From Acanthamoeba sp. SK_2022b (lineage: Eukaryota; Discosea; Longamoebia; Acanthamoebidae): a DNA stretch of 64,000 bases. Under the pieces are notes generated by a model. It was not told the DNA's origin. It saw nothing but the letters and a program-made list of their open reading frames with translations, and ran no database searches. Each line of letters begins with the position of its first letter. Position 1 is the first letter of the stretch. Positions 45,528 to 56,000 of the stretch are shown one piece after another. The position numbers and the translations under genes are program-made. Location of the stretch: the NCBI GenBank assembly GCA_027943245.1, contig JANDJZ010000065.1:92843-156842 (forward strand), written 5' to 3'.

Positions 45528-47252
45528 CTAATACACAAACTGACCCATGCTGGGTTGCACCTCTGCCATGATAGGGTGCGCCTTGACTAGTTCGCCATCG
45601 ACCGAATAGAAACCGCAGTCACTGTCGTCCAATGGCTCCACGAAGAACTTCTTGGTCTTGAAGTACTCCACGAAGGGTAGGTCGCAAATTTTGCCGCTCT
45701 CCAAGTTAAGGAATGCCTGGATCTCGTTGTACACTCCCCGATTCGAACCCCTCACGACGAAGAGATCTAGCGCACGACGAGGACCCAATATCAGCGAAAG
45801 AAGACCTCACTGAAGAGAGGGGTGTACCGATGTAACCATCGGTCATCTGCGCTTTGGGTGCGAGGCAAGCATCGCGAGCGAGCCAAGGGACAGTGGCGGC
45901 GACGAGAGCAAAGAATGTGTCCTCGATCACCACCCACTCCTCTTCTATATCCTGGCCGGCCGGCGGCTCTCTATGTTTTTGCTTCTTATCATGGTTGATG
46001 CCATCGTACCGCTTGTTATAGTTGCCCCGCTCATCGGTGTGTTCGTTACGGTAGGGTACGAACGACAGGCGGCCTTTGTATGACTTGGCGCTGCACATCG
46101 TAGCCTCTCAGTGCATGATGCAGAAGGAGGATCGGGTTGGAGGGCCTCGCATACCGGTATATGAGCAGCCAGGGAACGATGATGTTTGTGATCAGGAACC
46201 GCATGTTGCCGATCTTTCTGAACGATAGCTCCGTCAGGGTATCGAAGTCAGCCGTCAAGCCTAGACCGAAGGAAGAGGAAGAGGGTTTGTCAAGCAGGCT
46301 GCCGAAACAAGGCCCCTTCCCCCGCCGCCGGCATGCGTGCGTACCCCAATGCACTGACATGAGGGCGAGCTTCCGGTCGGAGTCAGCGCGCACTTCCTTG
46401 GTCTCGTCCAGCGAGGTGACTGTCATCATGTCCAAGCCGCGAGTTTTGCCTGAGAATGGGGGAGTGAGTGAGACGATGAGAATGAGTGATTACTGCTCGG
46501 GTGGCGTTTCAGCTTACCGCAAAGGAACATCTCCGTGGCAGCAACCGGGTCCCTGGCACCAAAGCTCGTGCAGAGACCTGAGACCATCCAACGGCTCGTA
46601 TGAGCATCTTAGAGCGTAGTGCTTCACCAACAGGATGGGTCATAGTATACCATTGCCGGTGCCTGCGGGGATGGTCGCGAGAGGCGGAAGCTTGTCGAAC
46701 GCACTTCGCCTCTCCCAGAGACCGTTGACCATCTCGTGGAGCATCCCCTGATGCCGGCCATGCATGGGTGAGCTGGCCCGATAACCAGGGCAGCGAGAGC
46801 TAGGGGGTCGTACGTCGCCCGAAACGGAGAGCACGGCGCTGTACTTGGTGAGGTCGACCTCGGCCAATATACGGTGAGCGTGGCCCTTGTACTCAGTCTC
46901 TGCAAACGGGAAAATTGATTATTTATTGTTTTATTTGTTTTTATTTGTTATTATTATTTAAATTATCTATCTTATTCTGTAGGGAAGGGTTGATTTTACC
47001 GATGACGTCAATGCTTAGGCCAGCGTTGGTGAGCATGGGTTTGAGCACTCTCTGAAACACTCGCTTGCCGTGGCCAGCACCGCCAATCGGATTGACCACC
47101 ACACACACTTTCTTGCCCGCCCACTGCTCTGACCCAGCCAATGGGGGTCCGGCCACCGCTCTCCTCTCTCGCTCTCGTTCCCTTCGCTTCTTTAGCGTCA
47201 GGACCAGAAGCGCCACCAAGGGCACCAGTGCCAGGCCGATCCACCACCACAT
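45528..47252 (-). CDS. Sphingosine kinase with N-terminal membrane anchor
   Basis: It phosphorylates sphingoid bases to sphingosine-1-phosphate; ceramide kinase is the main alternative. Exon 1 starts MWWWIGLALVPLVALLVLTL, a signal anchor followed by a basic run ([11 protein letters not shown]). The diacylglycerol-kinase-type catalytic domain follows: KKVCVVVNPIGGAGHGKRVF (nucleotide loop), ILAEVDLTKYSAVLSVSGDG (SGDG completed by a splice), GMLHEMVNGLWERRSAFD and LATIPAGTGNG. Next are GLDMMTVTSLDETKEVRADS, LALMSVHWGLTADFD and RKIGNMRFLITNIIVPWLL. The last exons (WVVIEDTFFALVAATVPWLA; LFVVRGSNRGVYNEIQAFLN; GFYSVDGELVKAHPIMAEVQ) are the C-terminal lobe of sphingosine kinases. A predicted membrane anchor is unusual, since animal enzymes are soluble. 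It is divergent from the esterase at 47363 and convergent with MSH4. Confidence 0.88.
46908..46982 (-). other. AT-rich island inside the first intron of sphingosine kinase
   Basis: Repeated attattt/gtttta units give a very low GC stretch in an otherwise GC-rich gene. It may be only intron composition, or an internal regulatory or nucleosome-free patch. Confidence 0.45.
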
Positions 47253-47362
47253 TCCTCACACACAAATCACAAGACGGGCGCGTCTTTTTAATTCTTCGGT
47301 ACAAAAAATTCAAATAAGCTCTCGAATTTTTAATCGCAAAACACAAACGTTTTACGGCCGAG
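47253..47362. promoter_or_regulatory. 110-bp AT-rich divergent promoter between sphingosine kinase and esterase
   Basis: The stretch 47284-47345 is rich in ttttta/aaaaaatt/aattttt. The two start codons are 110 bp apart, so the promoter must be shared or overlapping. Confidence 0.5.
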
Positions 47363-48879
47363 ATGAGGCGCCTGGGCCTCGTGCTCTCGCTGCTGTTTCT
47401 GCTGGCGTTCAGTGAGCACACGCGTGCTGCGGCCGAAAGCGTCGAGCGGGTATTCGTGCCGGTTGATCAAGTATCGATCGGGGGCGGGCGGTACGCGTGG
47501 GGTGCGGGCCAGGGCGGGGTGCCGGTGGCCCTGGTGGACTGGCCGTGTGCGACTTTCAACGTGTCCCTGCGCCCCTCGGCTTCAGGTGTTCGGATTGTCG
47601 GAGTCGGGGTGGTGATGGAGGGCGGCCACAACGACTTCCTCGTCTTCTACAACGACCAGCTGGTCGCTGCTGGCGGCAGCGGCGGTGGGGCGAAGCTGCT
47701 CACCGACGACCAGCTACGCGAGTACGGCCTGCCGCAGCCCCGCGGCACCGATGAGGCCGGCTTCCTCAATGTGTCCCTGATTAAGGTCACCGAGGCCTCC
47801 TACTTTGCCCTGCAGGCTCTCCTTCCTCTGTCTCGCGTGCGACTGTACGGCTTCGCAGTCTACATCGACAACGCCACCACCAGCGCGGCCGCCCAGCACC
47901 GCCTCTTGCCCCCACCGACGGCTCAAGAGGACCGTCTTTCTCTGCCCGGCCGCCGGCGCATTGAGTTCTTCAGTGACAGCGACAGCAACGGTACTGGCTC
48001 GCCCACTCCACCGTTGGCCAACGCCGCCTGCGGTCCAGAGCTCTAGAGCTGACGCTGGTCGTGCAGGGTTCGGGATCGAGGGGGCGGACTCGTGGACTTG
48101 TCTGTGGGGGCTGGAGACGTATGAGAACTGCTGGGAGGGCTACGCGGCGACAGTGAGCCGGTGGCTGGACGCCGACTACCACATCGAGGCCTGGTCGGGC
48201 AAGGGCGTCGTCAAGAATGCCCTCTCGCTCTTCGAGACGAGCGACGATCCCATGCCAATCTACTGGCCGCGCACCCTCGCCACTGACCCCACGGCTCATT
48301 GGAACTTCACCCTCTGGGTGCCCGACCTCGTCGTCATCCTGCTCGGTAGGTTTCTACGTTGGCCTCACAAGCAAGAAAGCGTGACAGATGGTGTTCGTGC
48401 GTGGCTTGCTGCTCACATCGCTCACCCCACATTTTTATGACAGGCACGAACGACTACTACGCGTGGCCGTATCCGTCGGACGAGCAGTTCGTGAGCGGAT
48501 ATGTGAGCATGGTGGAGGCCATCCTCACCGCGTACAAGTCGACGACGTCTTCCGGCGCGCCGCTAACCGTCATCGCTCTGTGCGGCGGCACCACCGACAA
48601 CGACCGCGCTCCGTGCCCTCGGGTCCAGCTGGCCGTCAAGCGGATTCTCGCAAGCCGGGACCAGGTCAGGCTCCCTGCCCACCGGTCGAGCTCGGGCCTC
48701 CATCTCTAACTTGCATCCGACAGGTAGTGGCACGAGCGCGGATCATCTATGTGGAGATCCCGACCGCGCTGCTGGCCTACCCGCAAGATTACGGCTGCCT
48801 GGACCACCGCAACGTGATCGGTCAGCGCAAACTCGCCTCCTTCCTGCTCGAACGGGTGCGGCCCATTATGGGGTGGTAG
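47363..48879 (+). CDS. Secreted SGNH-type esterase (CE2 acetyl-esterase-like)
   Basis: It probably de-esterifies carbohydrate polymers outside the cell or in digestive vacuoles. Exons 47363-47990, 48067-48345, 48444-48664 and 48724-48879 give 427 residues. A signal peptide (LGLVLSLLFLLAFSEHTRAA) precedes a jelly-roll-like domain (about 30-180) as in CE2 enzymes. The hydrolase domain then has FFSDSDSNGFGIEG in place of the usual GDS box (Ser kept, Gly replaced by Ser), DADYHIEAWSGKGVVKN, VVILLGTNDYYAWP, and a C-terminal GCLDHRNVIGQRKLA carrying the Asp-His pair. These match the catalytic Ser, oxyanion Gly/Asn and Asp-His of the family. Substrate is inferred only. The spliced Ser motif is completed at the first exon join. 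Confidence 0.83.
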
Positions 48880-49279
48880 GCAGGCTCTATCCGGTGCGTC
48901 CGCCGTTCGAGTACGAGTTGCTGTACATTTTACATGGCCTGAGATGAGAAGGAACGGCTCTTCTTAATTTTTTTTCTGTCGACCGTTCAAAAGCCGAGAC
49001 ACGTGGTCCATTTCCCTATTCGAGACAAGTGTGACGGTAGCAACGGAACAGACCTTGAACAGGCACGACCGTTTCGCACCCAAGCCCTGTTTCTTGAAAG
49101 CATCTGCAACACGATCGATCGCCTCGCAAGACGACCCTTTGACCATGGACAAAAGGAGGAAGGGACATCGGTCGGCTTCCCCTTCTTCATCTTGGCCGGC
49201 GTCATCAACTGACTCTTCGCCAACCTCATGGAGAACACGGACTGAACGGAGTGACCGCCATCGAGGGGGCAGCAGGGGC
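48880..49279 (+). other. Spacer between esterase and the polytopic membrane protein gene
   Basis: The 400 bp lie between genes on the same strand. No convincing coding or conserved motif is visible; short open frames on both strands have no recognisable domains. Confidence 0.35.
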
Positions 49280-50940
49280 ATGGGGGCAAGTGCTGCCTCG
49301 TCGATCCTCGGCCTGCTCTTCCTCGCCTCCCTCCTGTTCGTTCTCCTCATCTCCTCTCGTCAAAACGCACAACTTCAACACCAGCTACTTCAATCAACCA
49401 GCCACCGCGGTAAGCTTCCCCATCTCCTATGCGTGATAGCAAGCAATTTCCAACTCAGCCGGTCCTGTCGCACGCTCAGTGGGACGGGAGCTGCTAGATG
49501 ATGGGCAGTCGGGGGTAGCTAGCAACGCACAGACCTTCTTCAGGTGGCAGTCTCGTGCTAACTACGCTGCCAACGAGGTGCCGGCTGAGTTCTGCGCGTG
49601 GAGTAGTGTCAAGCAGGATTGCGACTGGCAAAATTATGGCGAGGTGCGAAATGCTGCCCTCCCCGTACATGTCACTCTCAGCTAACCCCTTTCTCGGGCT
49701 GCGCGGATCTGTCTGCCTGCCTGGTTCGACGTGCGTCCAGTCGATTTCACTCTTGGCTCTGCCAGCTGCATGTGTGGGCATCTTCATCATGCTGGCGTCT
49801 ACTTGCGCCTTCATCTTTATCCACACGCTTCGCTGCGCCACGAGGTGTCGGCTGTGCTGGGCCGAGCGGCGATGCGAAACCATCCTGCTCAACACTTGCC
49901 TGGTCGTTCCTCTCTTGATCATGTTGTGCGTCTTCCTCACTCATTCTGTACTGCGTTGCCCATGCATCGTCAAAGCTAGCGCAGCTCTCACTCACCGATC
50001 ATCCATCCCAGGGGGCTGATGGTTCTGCCGTTGCTCGGGAATGCGTGGGTGCACCAGGGGCTCGCGGGCTTCATTGACAGCCAGGTCGCCTTTGTGAATG
50101 ATGTCTCTAAGGTGGCCAACAGCACCGCCGTGGTCTGCCAGAGCCTCGGCGGCAGCGTACCCGATACGGTTCAACAGACAGCTGACGCCGTGACCACGGT
50201 CAACAGCTACAAGGTAACCGTGGCCAAGAATCAAGAATCGGCTCCATGTCTCATCTTGGGCGTTTGTGTGCGCGAGTTCAGGGCATGATCTATGACTTCG
50301 AGCTGGGAATAGTGATCGCCTTCTATTGCGTCTTCGGTGTGCTCGCTAGCTTCTGTATCATCGTGCCCCTGTTTCTTCTTTGCAAGCTTAACTGTCCCAC
50401 GACCGTCCTGTACCGTCGCTCATCATCACCTATCCCACCTTTTCTTCATTCCAATTCCAGACTCACTTCTCCGCTGACCAATTCAAACAGGATATTCTGG
50501 GTGTCGATGGTCTTGATCCTGTTTGTCTACATAGTGCTGATTATTACAATCGGGGCCTCTGCGGTAGGCGCCGACGTGTGCACATACTTCCCGCCTATGA
50601 GGCAGGGCCAGTCTCCGTCCGGCGTTTTTCAGAAGCTGCTGGGCAATCTGGGTCAGAACTGCACCGCGTTCACCGACGCCTACCCTGTGGTTAATGAGGT
50701 ACCCAATCGCTGCGCACTTTCCTCAACTCCAGGCAGATAGCAACCTTACCCTCTCTTTGGCTATTCATGAGCGACAGGCCTACAACACCACCGCTGTTGA
50801 CACGTGCGCGAAATACCTGGATTTCTGCTCGTCGTGCGGATGCACGGGCACCTGCCGAAACTGCACCACCAAGAACGACGTTGCTGGCCTGCAGTTAGTC
50901 GTACGTTCAACGCCCATCGTGTGTGTGTGTGTGTGTGTGT

Positions 50941-51030
<90 letters not shown>

Positions 51031-51815
51031 TTAGAGAGAGAGAGAGACGACACATTGATCGCGCCGTGTATGGCGGTATGTGGCAGGCGGTTACGGAGAC
51101 TTACTACTGCGGTGACGCCTTGTGCCCGAACAACACCTGCAACGGTACCTGTGTAGGCAACTCTACGTGTCAGTGCTATCACCAGGTGTACTCGCTCAAA
51201 GATTGCGGAGTACTCTGCCTTAACTCTACCCTCAAAAACTCCTCCGCCGATATCAGCGCACGTACATGATCAAGACCCTCCCTGCTTCCTCCCGTTCTCT
51301 TTCAACTATGACTGACCGCGGCCCTAAAACAACACAGTCGTAGAAAACACGATTCTCTATAACACGACCCTGGTGAACATGGCCCCCTACCTGGGCTGCA
51401 GCATCTGGCCCACCTACGCCGCTAGCACAGAGAGCCCTCTGTGCGACAGTTTCTTGTACTCAGCCCCTTCTCCCTTTTGCCTTGCTGTGGCCAACCCCTT
51501 CTGAACGAGTGTCTTGCCCCCATCCTCAGGGCCGGTGTGTTCCTCATGTGTACGTAGTCACAATCATGGAGGTGACTAGGCAAGCGTTGCTGATGCGCTG
51601 TGAATGCGTGTCGTGTGGCCACAACAGTCCTTGGCATGGCAGCGTGGGGCCTCCCGTGGCTGTTCGTGATGGGAGCGCTAATCCTCATCGGCGACCGGAC
51701 GCGCGTGCGCATTGACGACATTAACGAGATGGAGATGATGGACAGGAGCGAGAAGAAGCTCAAACAGAACGAAAGGGCCGCCACCATCAAAGCCAACACG
51801 ACTTTGGCCTGGTAG
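49280..51815 (+). CDS. Polytopic membrane glycoprotein with Cys-rich loop, unrecognised
   Basis: Ten exons (49280-49409, 49459-49643, 49741-49925, 50012-50213, 50282-50409, 50491-50698, 50778-50900, 51087-51261, 51338-51448, 51628-51815) join in frame to 544 residues. Six hydrophobic segments are seen: an N-terminal ILGLLFLASLLFVLLIS, LLALPAACVGIFIMLASTCA, LLNTCLVVPLLIMLGLMVLP, IVIAFYCVFGVLASFCIIVP, IFWVSMVLILFVYIVLIITI and LGMAAWGLPWLFVMGALILI. A large loop between the last two has many Cys and Asn-X-Ser/Thr sites (CSSCGCTGTCRNCTTKND, NNTCNGTCVGNSTCQCY). The tail is short and charged. The pattern recalls prominin/tweety-like proteins, but I cannot assign a family. It is followed after 78 bp by another membrane protein on the same strand. 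Confidence 0.8.
50919..51047 (+). repeat. (GT)n(GA)n microsatellite in intron 7 of the polytopic protein gene
   Basis: About 92 nt of GT, interrupted once, pass into about 37 nt of GA interrupted by tt. It lies between the donor at 50901 and the acceptor at 51086. Confidence 0.97.
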
Positions 51816-51893
51816 TGCAGGGCTGATTTTTGTTCGTTTTCTTTTAAGATTTTTTTATTTCCTTCTTTCCTGCTAGCCCGGGCAGAGCAAGCC

Positions 51894-52837
51894 ATGGCAC
51901 AACATGCCCTGGTGGTGGGTCTTACTCTTGCCTTTCTGGCCACGACGTTGATGGGCTCGTTGGTATCTGCGCAGCCGCACCAACATGAGGTTAAAGGCTA
52001 CCGCATTGGCCAAAATGTGACCTTTCAGTGCATGAAAGAGAATCAGTGGGTGCCTGGCCCGTATGCCTCCTCACATGCTCCAAATTCAAGCCACTTGAAT
52101 CTAACAACAAACCGATTTGCAGTACGTGCACGGAAACAGGAGGGCCCATGACGTTGTTGTATGGTGTGGAGACCTTCGCATCGTGCGGTTGGCACATCCA
52201 AGATGAAAAGGACTATGACTTCCTGGCAGCGCTCATCCGTCAACAAATCAGCTGGCGCTGCCGGGTGGCCATGGTGCCCGACGTGCCAGAGGGACACGAC
52301 TGGTACGTGCCCTTCACCATCCACGTGTGGGGCATCGTCGAGCGTGACCATATTCACATCGGTACTGCGCATCTAGACTGCGTGTTGCTCTTCTCCACCC
52401 AACGTTTCAGCTGACCCCATGTCCGCATCCGCGCTGCAGACAACCACCTCAACTTCGTCTTCCACGCTGCGTCGGGCCGCATTCTGGGCGTGGCGGCCTA
52501 CCCTGTGCGGAACCGACTCCAGTTCGGCAAGCCGGGCTCCATCATCACCATGCATGGACCTGTCAAATGGTTGCTCTTTCTTTCGTGGAATGTCCTTTGC
52601 ATGACTAGGACGCAGGACTAACGCCAGTGGGTGTGCGACGGGACCAGGTTCAACGGACACACGTACCTGCCGTTCTCATCGGCCGCGCGACTGGTCAGCG
52701 AACGAGATGTAGGGAGCGCCGTGTTCGTGGCCGTGTGTTGCGTGCTCACCCTCATGCTCTCGGCTCTCGGCTTCACCTTCCTCTACAAGTTCTACCTGCG
52801 GAAGCGCCTCGTCCAGAAAATGCTCAAGAAGGACTAG
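51894..52837 (+). CDS. Type I single-pass membrane protein, unrecognised
   Basis: Four exons (51894-52045, 52123-52361, 52440-52561, 52628-52837) give 240 residues. A signal peptide (LVVGLTLAFLATTLMGSLVSA) is followed by a lumenal domain of about 165 residues with paired Cys (FQCMKEN, HTCTETGG, FASCGWH, SWRCRV, WVCDGTRF). This looks like a beta-rich fold (WYVPFTIHVWGIVERDHIHI, NHLNFVFHAASGRILGV). One TM (VFVAVCCVLTLMLSALGFTF) and a short basic tail (YLRKRLVQKMLKKD) end it. The KMLKKD tail is close to, but not, a canonical KKxx retrieval signal. I do not recognise the family. It directly follows the polytopic glycoprotein gene. Confidence 0.8.
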
Positions 52838-53058
52838 TCGTAGGAGAAGCAGCAGAGCTCTTCCCTTCCTTCTCCTTTTTGTTTTTCGTAAAAGCCTCGA
52901 GCTTCGCGCATCCTGCTCCTCCTCTTCGACCCATCGCCAGGCGTACATGAACATGATGCTCCCGCCCACACTCTGGTTTTCTAGCGTAGTGGGAGAAAAG
53001 GAGCAGAAAAGCAGTTGTTGTAGTAAGAAGTAATTGGAGGAGGGAACTGCCACCTACA
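52838..53058. other. Convergent 3' region between the type I protein and P4-ATPase
   Basis: These 221 bp lie between two stop codons. No coding is credible. Confidence 0.5.
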
Positions 53059-56000
53059 CTAGGCGGTCTCCTGCAGGGAAAGCTGGGGTGCGCCCGTGCG
53101 CTTCCTCCGCTCCTCCTCCTTCTCGGCCACGTAGATCTCCTGCACCACCTGGTAGTTGGACGGGAAGTATGTCCGCATCACGCTGTGTTCACGTGTGGAG
53201 AGAGAACCAACGCGAGGTGAGACACATCAACTCGCGACCTGAACCTTTGTGGTGAACGCTCTTGGGTTGGGGGAGGGAAGGAGGAGGCACGCGTACAAGT
53301 CCCACACAATGTCTGGCAAGAGGCAGACAAGGCAGAGGATGGGCATCACAAACCAGAAGGTGGGCACCGAGAAGAGGTTGAATATCACCCAGAACATATC
53401 TGGATGCCGTAGCCCCCCCCCCAAACCCCTCGCAGGTTAGAAGGAGCGACTGCGCAGTGACTGGGGGAGGTTTCGTGCTAAGAAAAATGGGAGGCCTTCG
53501 CATTACCGGGAGCGAGACGGAGGGCTACGTCGGAACAGTAGATGGAGGCGACGACGAACCAGGAGATGATGCTGGACCACATCACGACGTGATGTATCTT
53601 CGTCCACATGCTTGGGTTGGGGATTGAGGAGGAGGAGGATCATCAAGTCAGCGGACAGCCGCTCGGCGTGCGAGATCAACACACCGGGGGCGAGGGAGGG
53701 GATGGGGATGGGGATGGGGATGGGGGCATGCCTGGAGGCAAGGGCTAGTCGCAGGTTGGCCACCAATACAGTGCCGGTGTAGATGACCGTGTTGACGTCC
53801 CACAGACCGAGCACCAGGCCATACACCGATGCCGAGTTAAACACTGCTATGCTGATGGTCGTGATGAGGAACGACGAGACCACCTGCACGCATCGCGCGG
53901 ACGAGTCACGAGACTGCTTGGTCGGTCTTGTGTCTCGAGTACTACCCTTAATGGGAGCGGGAGGCGGGGCGGGAGACGACGTACGGCCATGAGCATCCAG
54001 CGAAGGAAGATGCCAGTGTGGAGGGATATGTTAAGCTGGCCATCACTTGAAAAATAAAAGAAAAATAATAAAACAACAAAAATACACAAAATAGCAGGAA
54101 CAGTGTCAGCGTCGTCCACGTTAAGCTTGCCGCGAGACTCAAGAACCCGGCCGATGGAGCGTTGAGAGAGAGAGAGAGAGAGAGGGAGAGAGTTCGTGTC
54201 GCGCACCGGTACAATCGAGGGTAGCGGTCGAGGGCCTTGATAGGGACATCCTTGTCCATCACGGCGCACACTACCACCGGCAGGCAGGTGAATATGAGGT
54301 TGAAGCCGATGCCCAGGTAGCTGTCCCACACCGTCTACGCATCGCATCGTTCATCGCGCCGAAGAAGCGGTAAGTAGGTATTTCGGCAGCCGTAATCGAA
54401 CTACACAATACGACTCCACCCTAGGGCGAAATCTGACGCACCTGTCCTGAGAAGCCGGTGAAGAAGGACCACCAAAAGTTGATGAGGGCGATGAGCATGT
54501 TCTTGTAGAAGAAGTAGAGCACGAGGAGTGCCATCCGCTTGTAGGAGTAGCGGCCGTGGATGAACAGGAGTCGCTTCAGGAACCGGAACTGCAACGCAAC
54601 AAAGGGAGGACAAAAAGGGTGAGCCGTCGCAAGGCGAGGTCAAGGCCACATCCCTCCCCCTCCCTCTCCTCACAGTACCTGAGCAATGGCGTAGTCGGAG
54701 GCTAGGACGGCCTGCATGCCCTCGCGTCCCGAGATGCCGATGCCCACGTGGGCCGCCTGGATCATGGGAACGTCGTTGGCGCCGTCGCCGATGGCGAGGG
54801 TGGTCACCTTCTTGCGGTTGGTCAGGTAGCCGGCGGTCTTTCGGAGCTCGAGCTGGAGCTTCTCCTTGGGAGTGAGGGTCTCGGGCGTCTCGCTGTCCTT
54901 GACCAGCTTCACCATGAGGGTCTTCTGCAGGGGCGTCGTCCGGCAGCACACCACCGTGTGGCACTGTTGGGCCAGCGACAGCAGCTGCACAGCCAAAAAA
55001 AAGAAAGAGAAAATAAAAAGAAAAGAAATAAGCAAGGCAGCAACAGACTGCGGTGCTGCTTGTTTGCGAGTGCGTGTGTACGTACCGCAAACTTGAGGTC
55101 GTACTCGAGGGCGTAGCTGAGGGTGCGCCCTTCGATGACGAGCGCGATGTCAGGCTTGGGCTGGCCTTTGGCCCAGGTCGCCGCCGAGGAGGAGAGGCGC
55201 TCCTCGTCCGTGGAGGGTACCACCTCGTCGTCTCGCTCGTGCTCCTTGGCCAGCTGGGTCCAGCGGTTGGTGGCGATCAGGCCCAGAAGGTACTCGAGCC
55301 TCTGCTTGGTGGCGATCTTCGTGTCGGAGGAGATGATGAGCGTGATCATGCCGCTCTTGAGCAGGTTGCACGCCTTGCCCACGTTGATCGCCGTCTCTCG
55401 CTTGTCACCGGTCAACACCCACACCTTGGTGTACACCACGTTAGTATCCCGTGCACGCGCGCGCACACGCGCGCACACGCACCTTGATGCCGGCTTCGAG
55501 GAGAGACTCAATGGTCTCGGGCACGCCGTCCTGCAACTTGTCCTCGATGCCGGTGGCGCCCAGCAGTTCCAGATCGACCTCGATCTCCTCGGCGAGGAGG
55601 TCGAGCTTGGTCTTGCGCCCGTTGAAGGAGAGGGAGGCCTTCTGGAACCGCGCGTTCCATGCGCGGTACTGTGCGGGGTCCAGCACCCGCTCGGCAATAC
55701 AGAGCGTCCGCAGGCCCGCGCACGCGAACCTGTTTTTCAAGGGAGAGACGACGGGACCAATCCGAAAGGCTCACTAAGCCAAGGGTAGAAAAGTGGAGGA
55801 AAAAGAAGGAGGCTCCCAACACACGTACTGGTGCAAGTGCTTCGCCGTGACCTGCGCCGAGTGATCGCCTTTCCGGAGTCGCTCGTAGATGACGTTGTCG
55901 GCTCCCTTGGTGAACAGCTTGTATTGCCCGTCCGGCGTTCTGATTACAACCATGAGCACAAGGAAATGCCAGCCTAGTACTGTAGCAACTGGACTGCCAG

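Noticed and set aside
45735..45755. Minus-strand gggttcgaatc, like a tRNA B-box
   Set aside because: It lies inside a sphingosine kinase exon, and no cloverleaf can be drawn.
48964..49350. Minus-strand 128-codon frame upstream of the polytopic membrane gene
   Set aside because: It overlaps the first exon of a plus-strand gene whose ten exons are phase-consistent; no recognisable domain.
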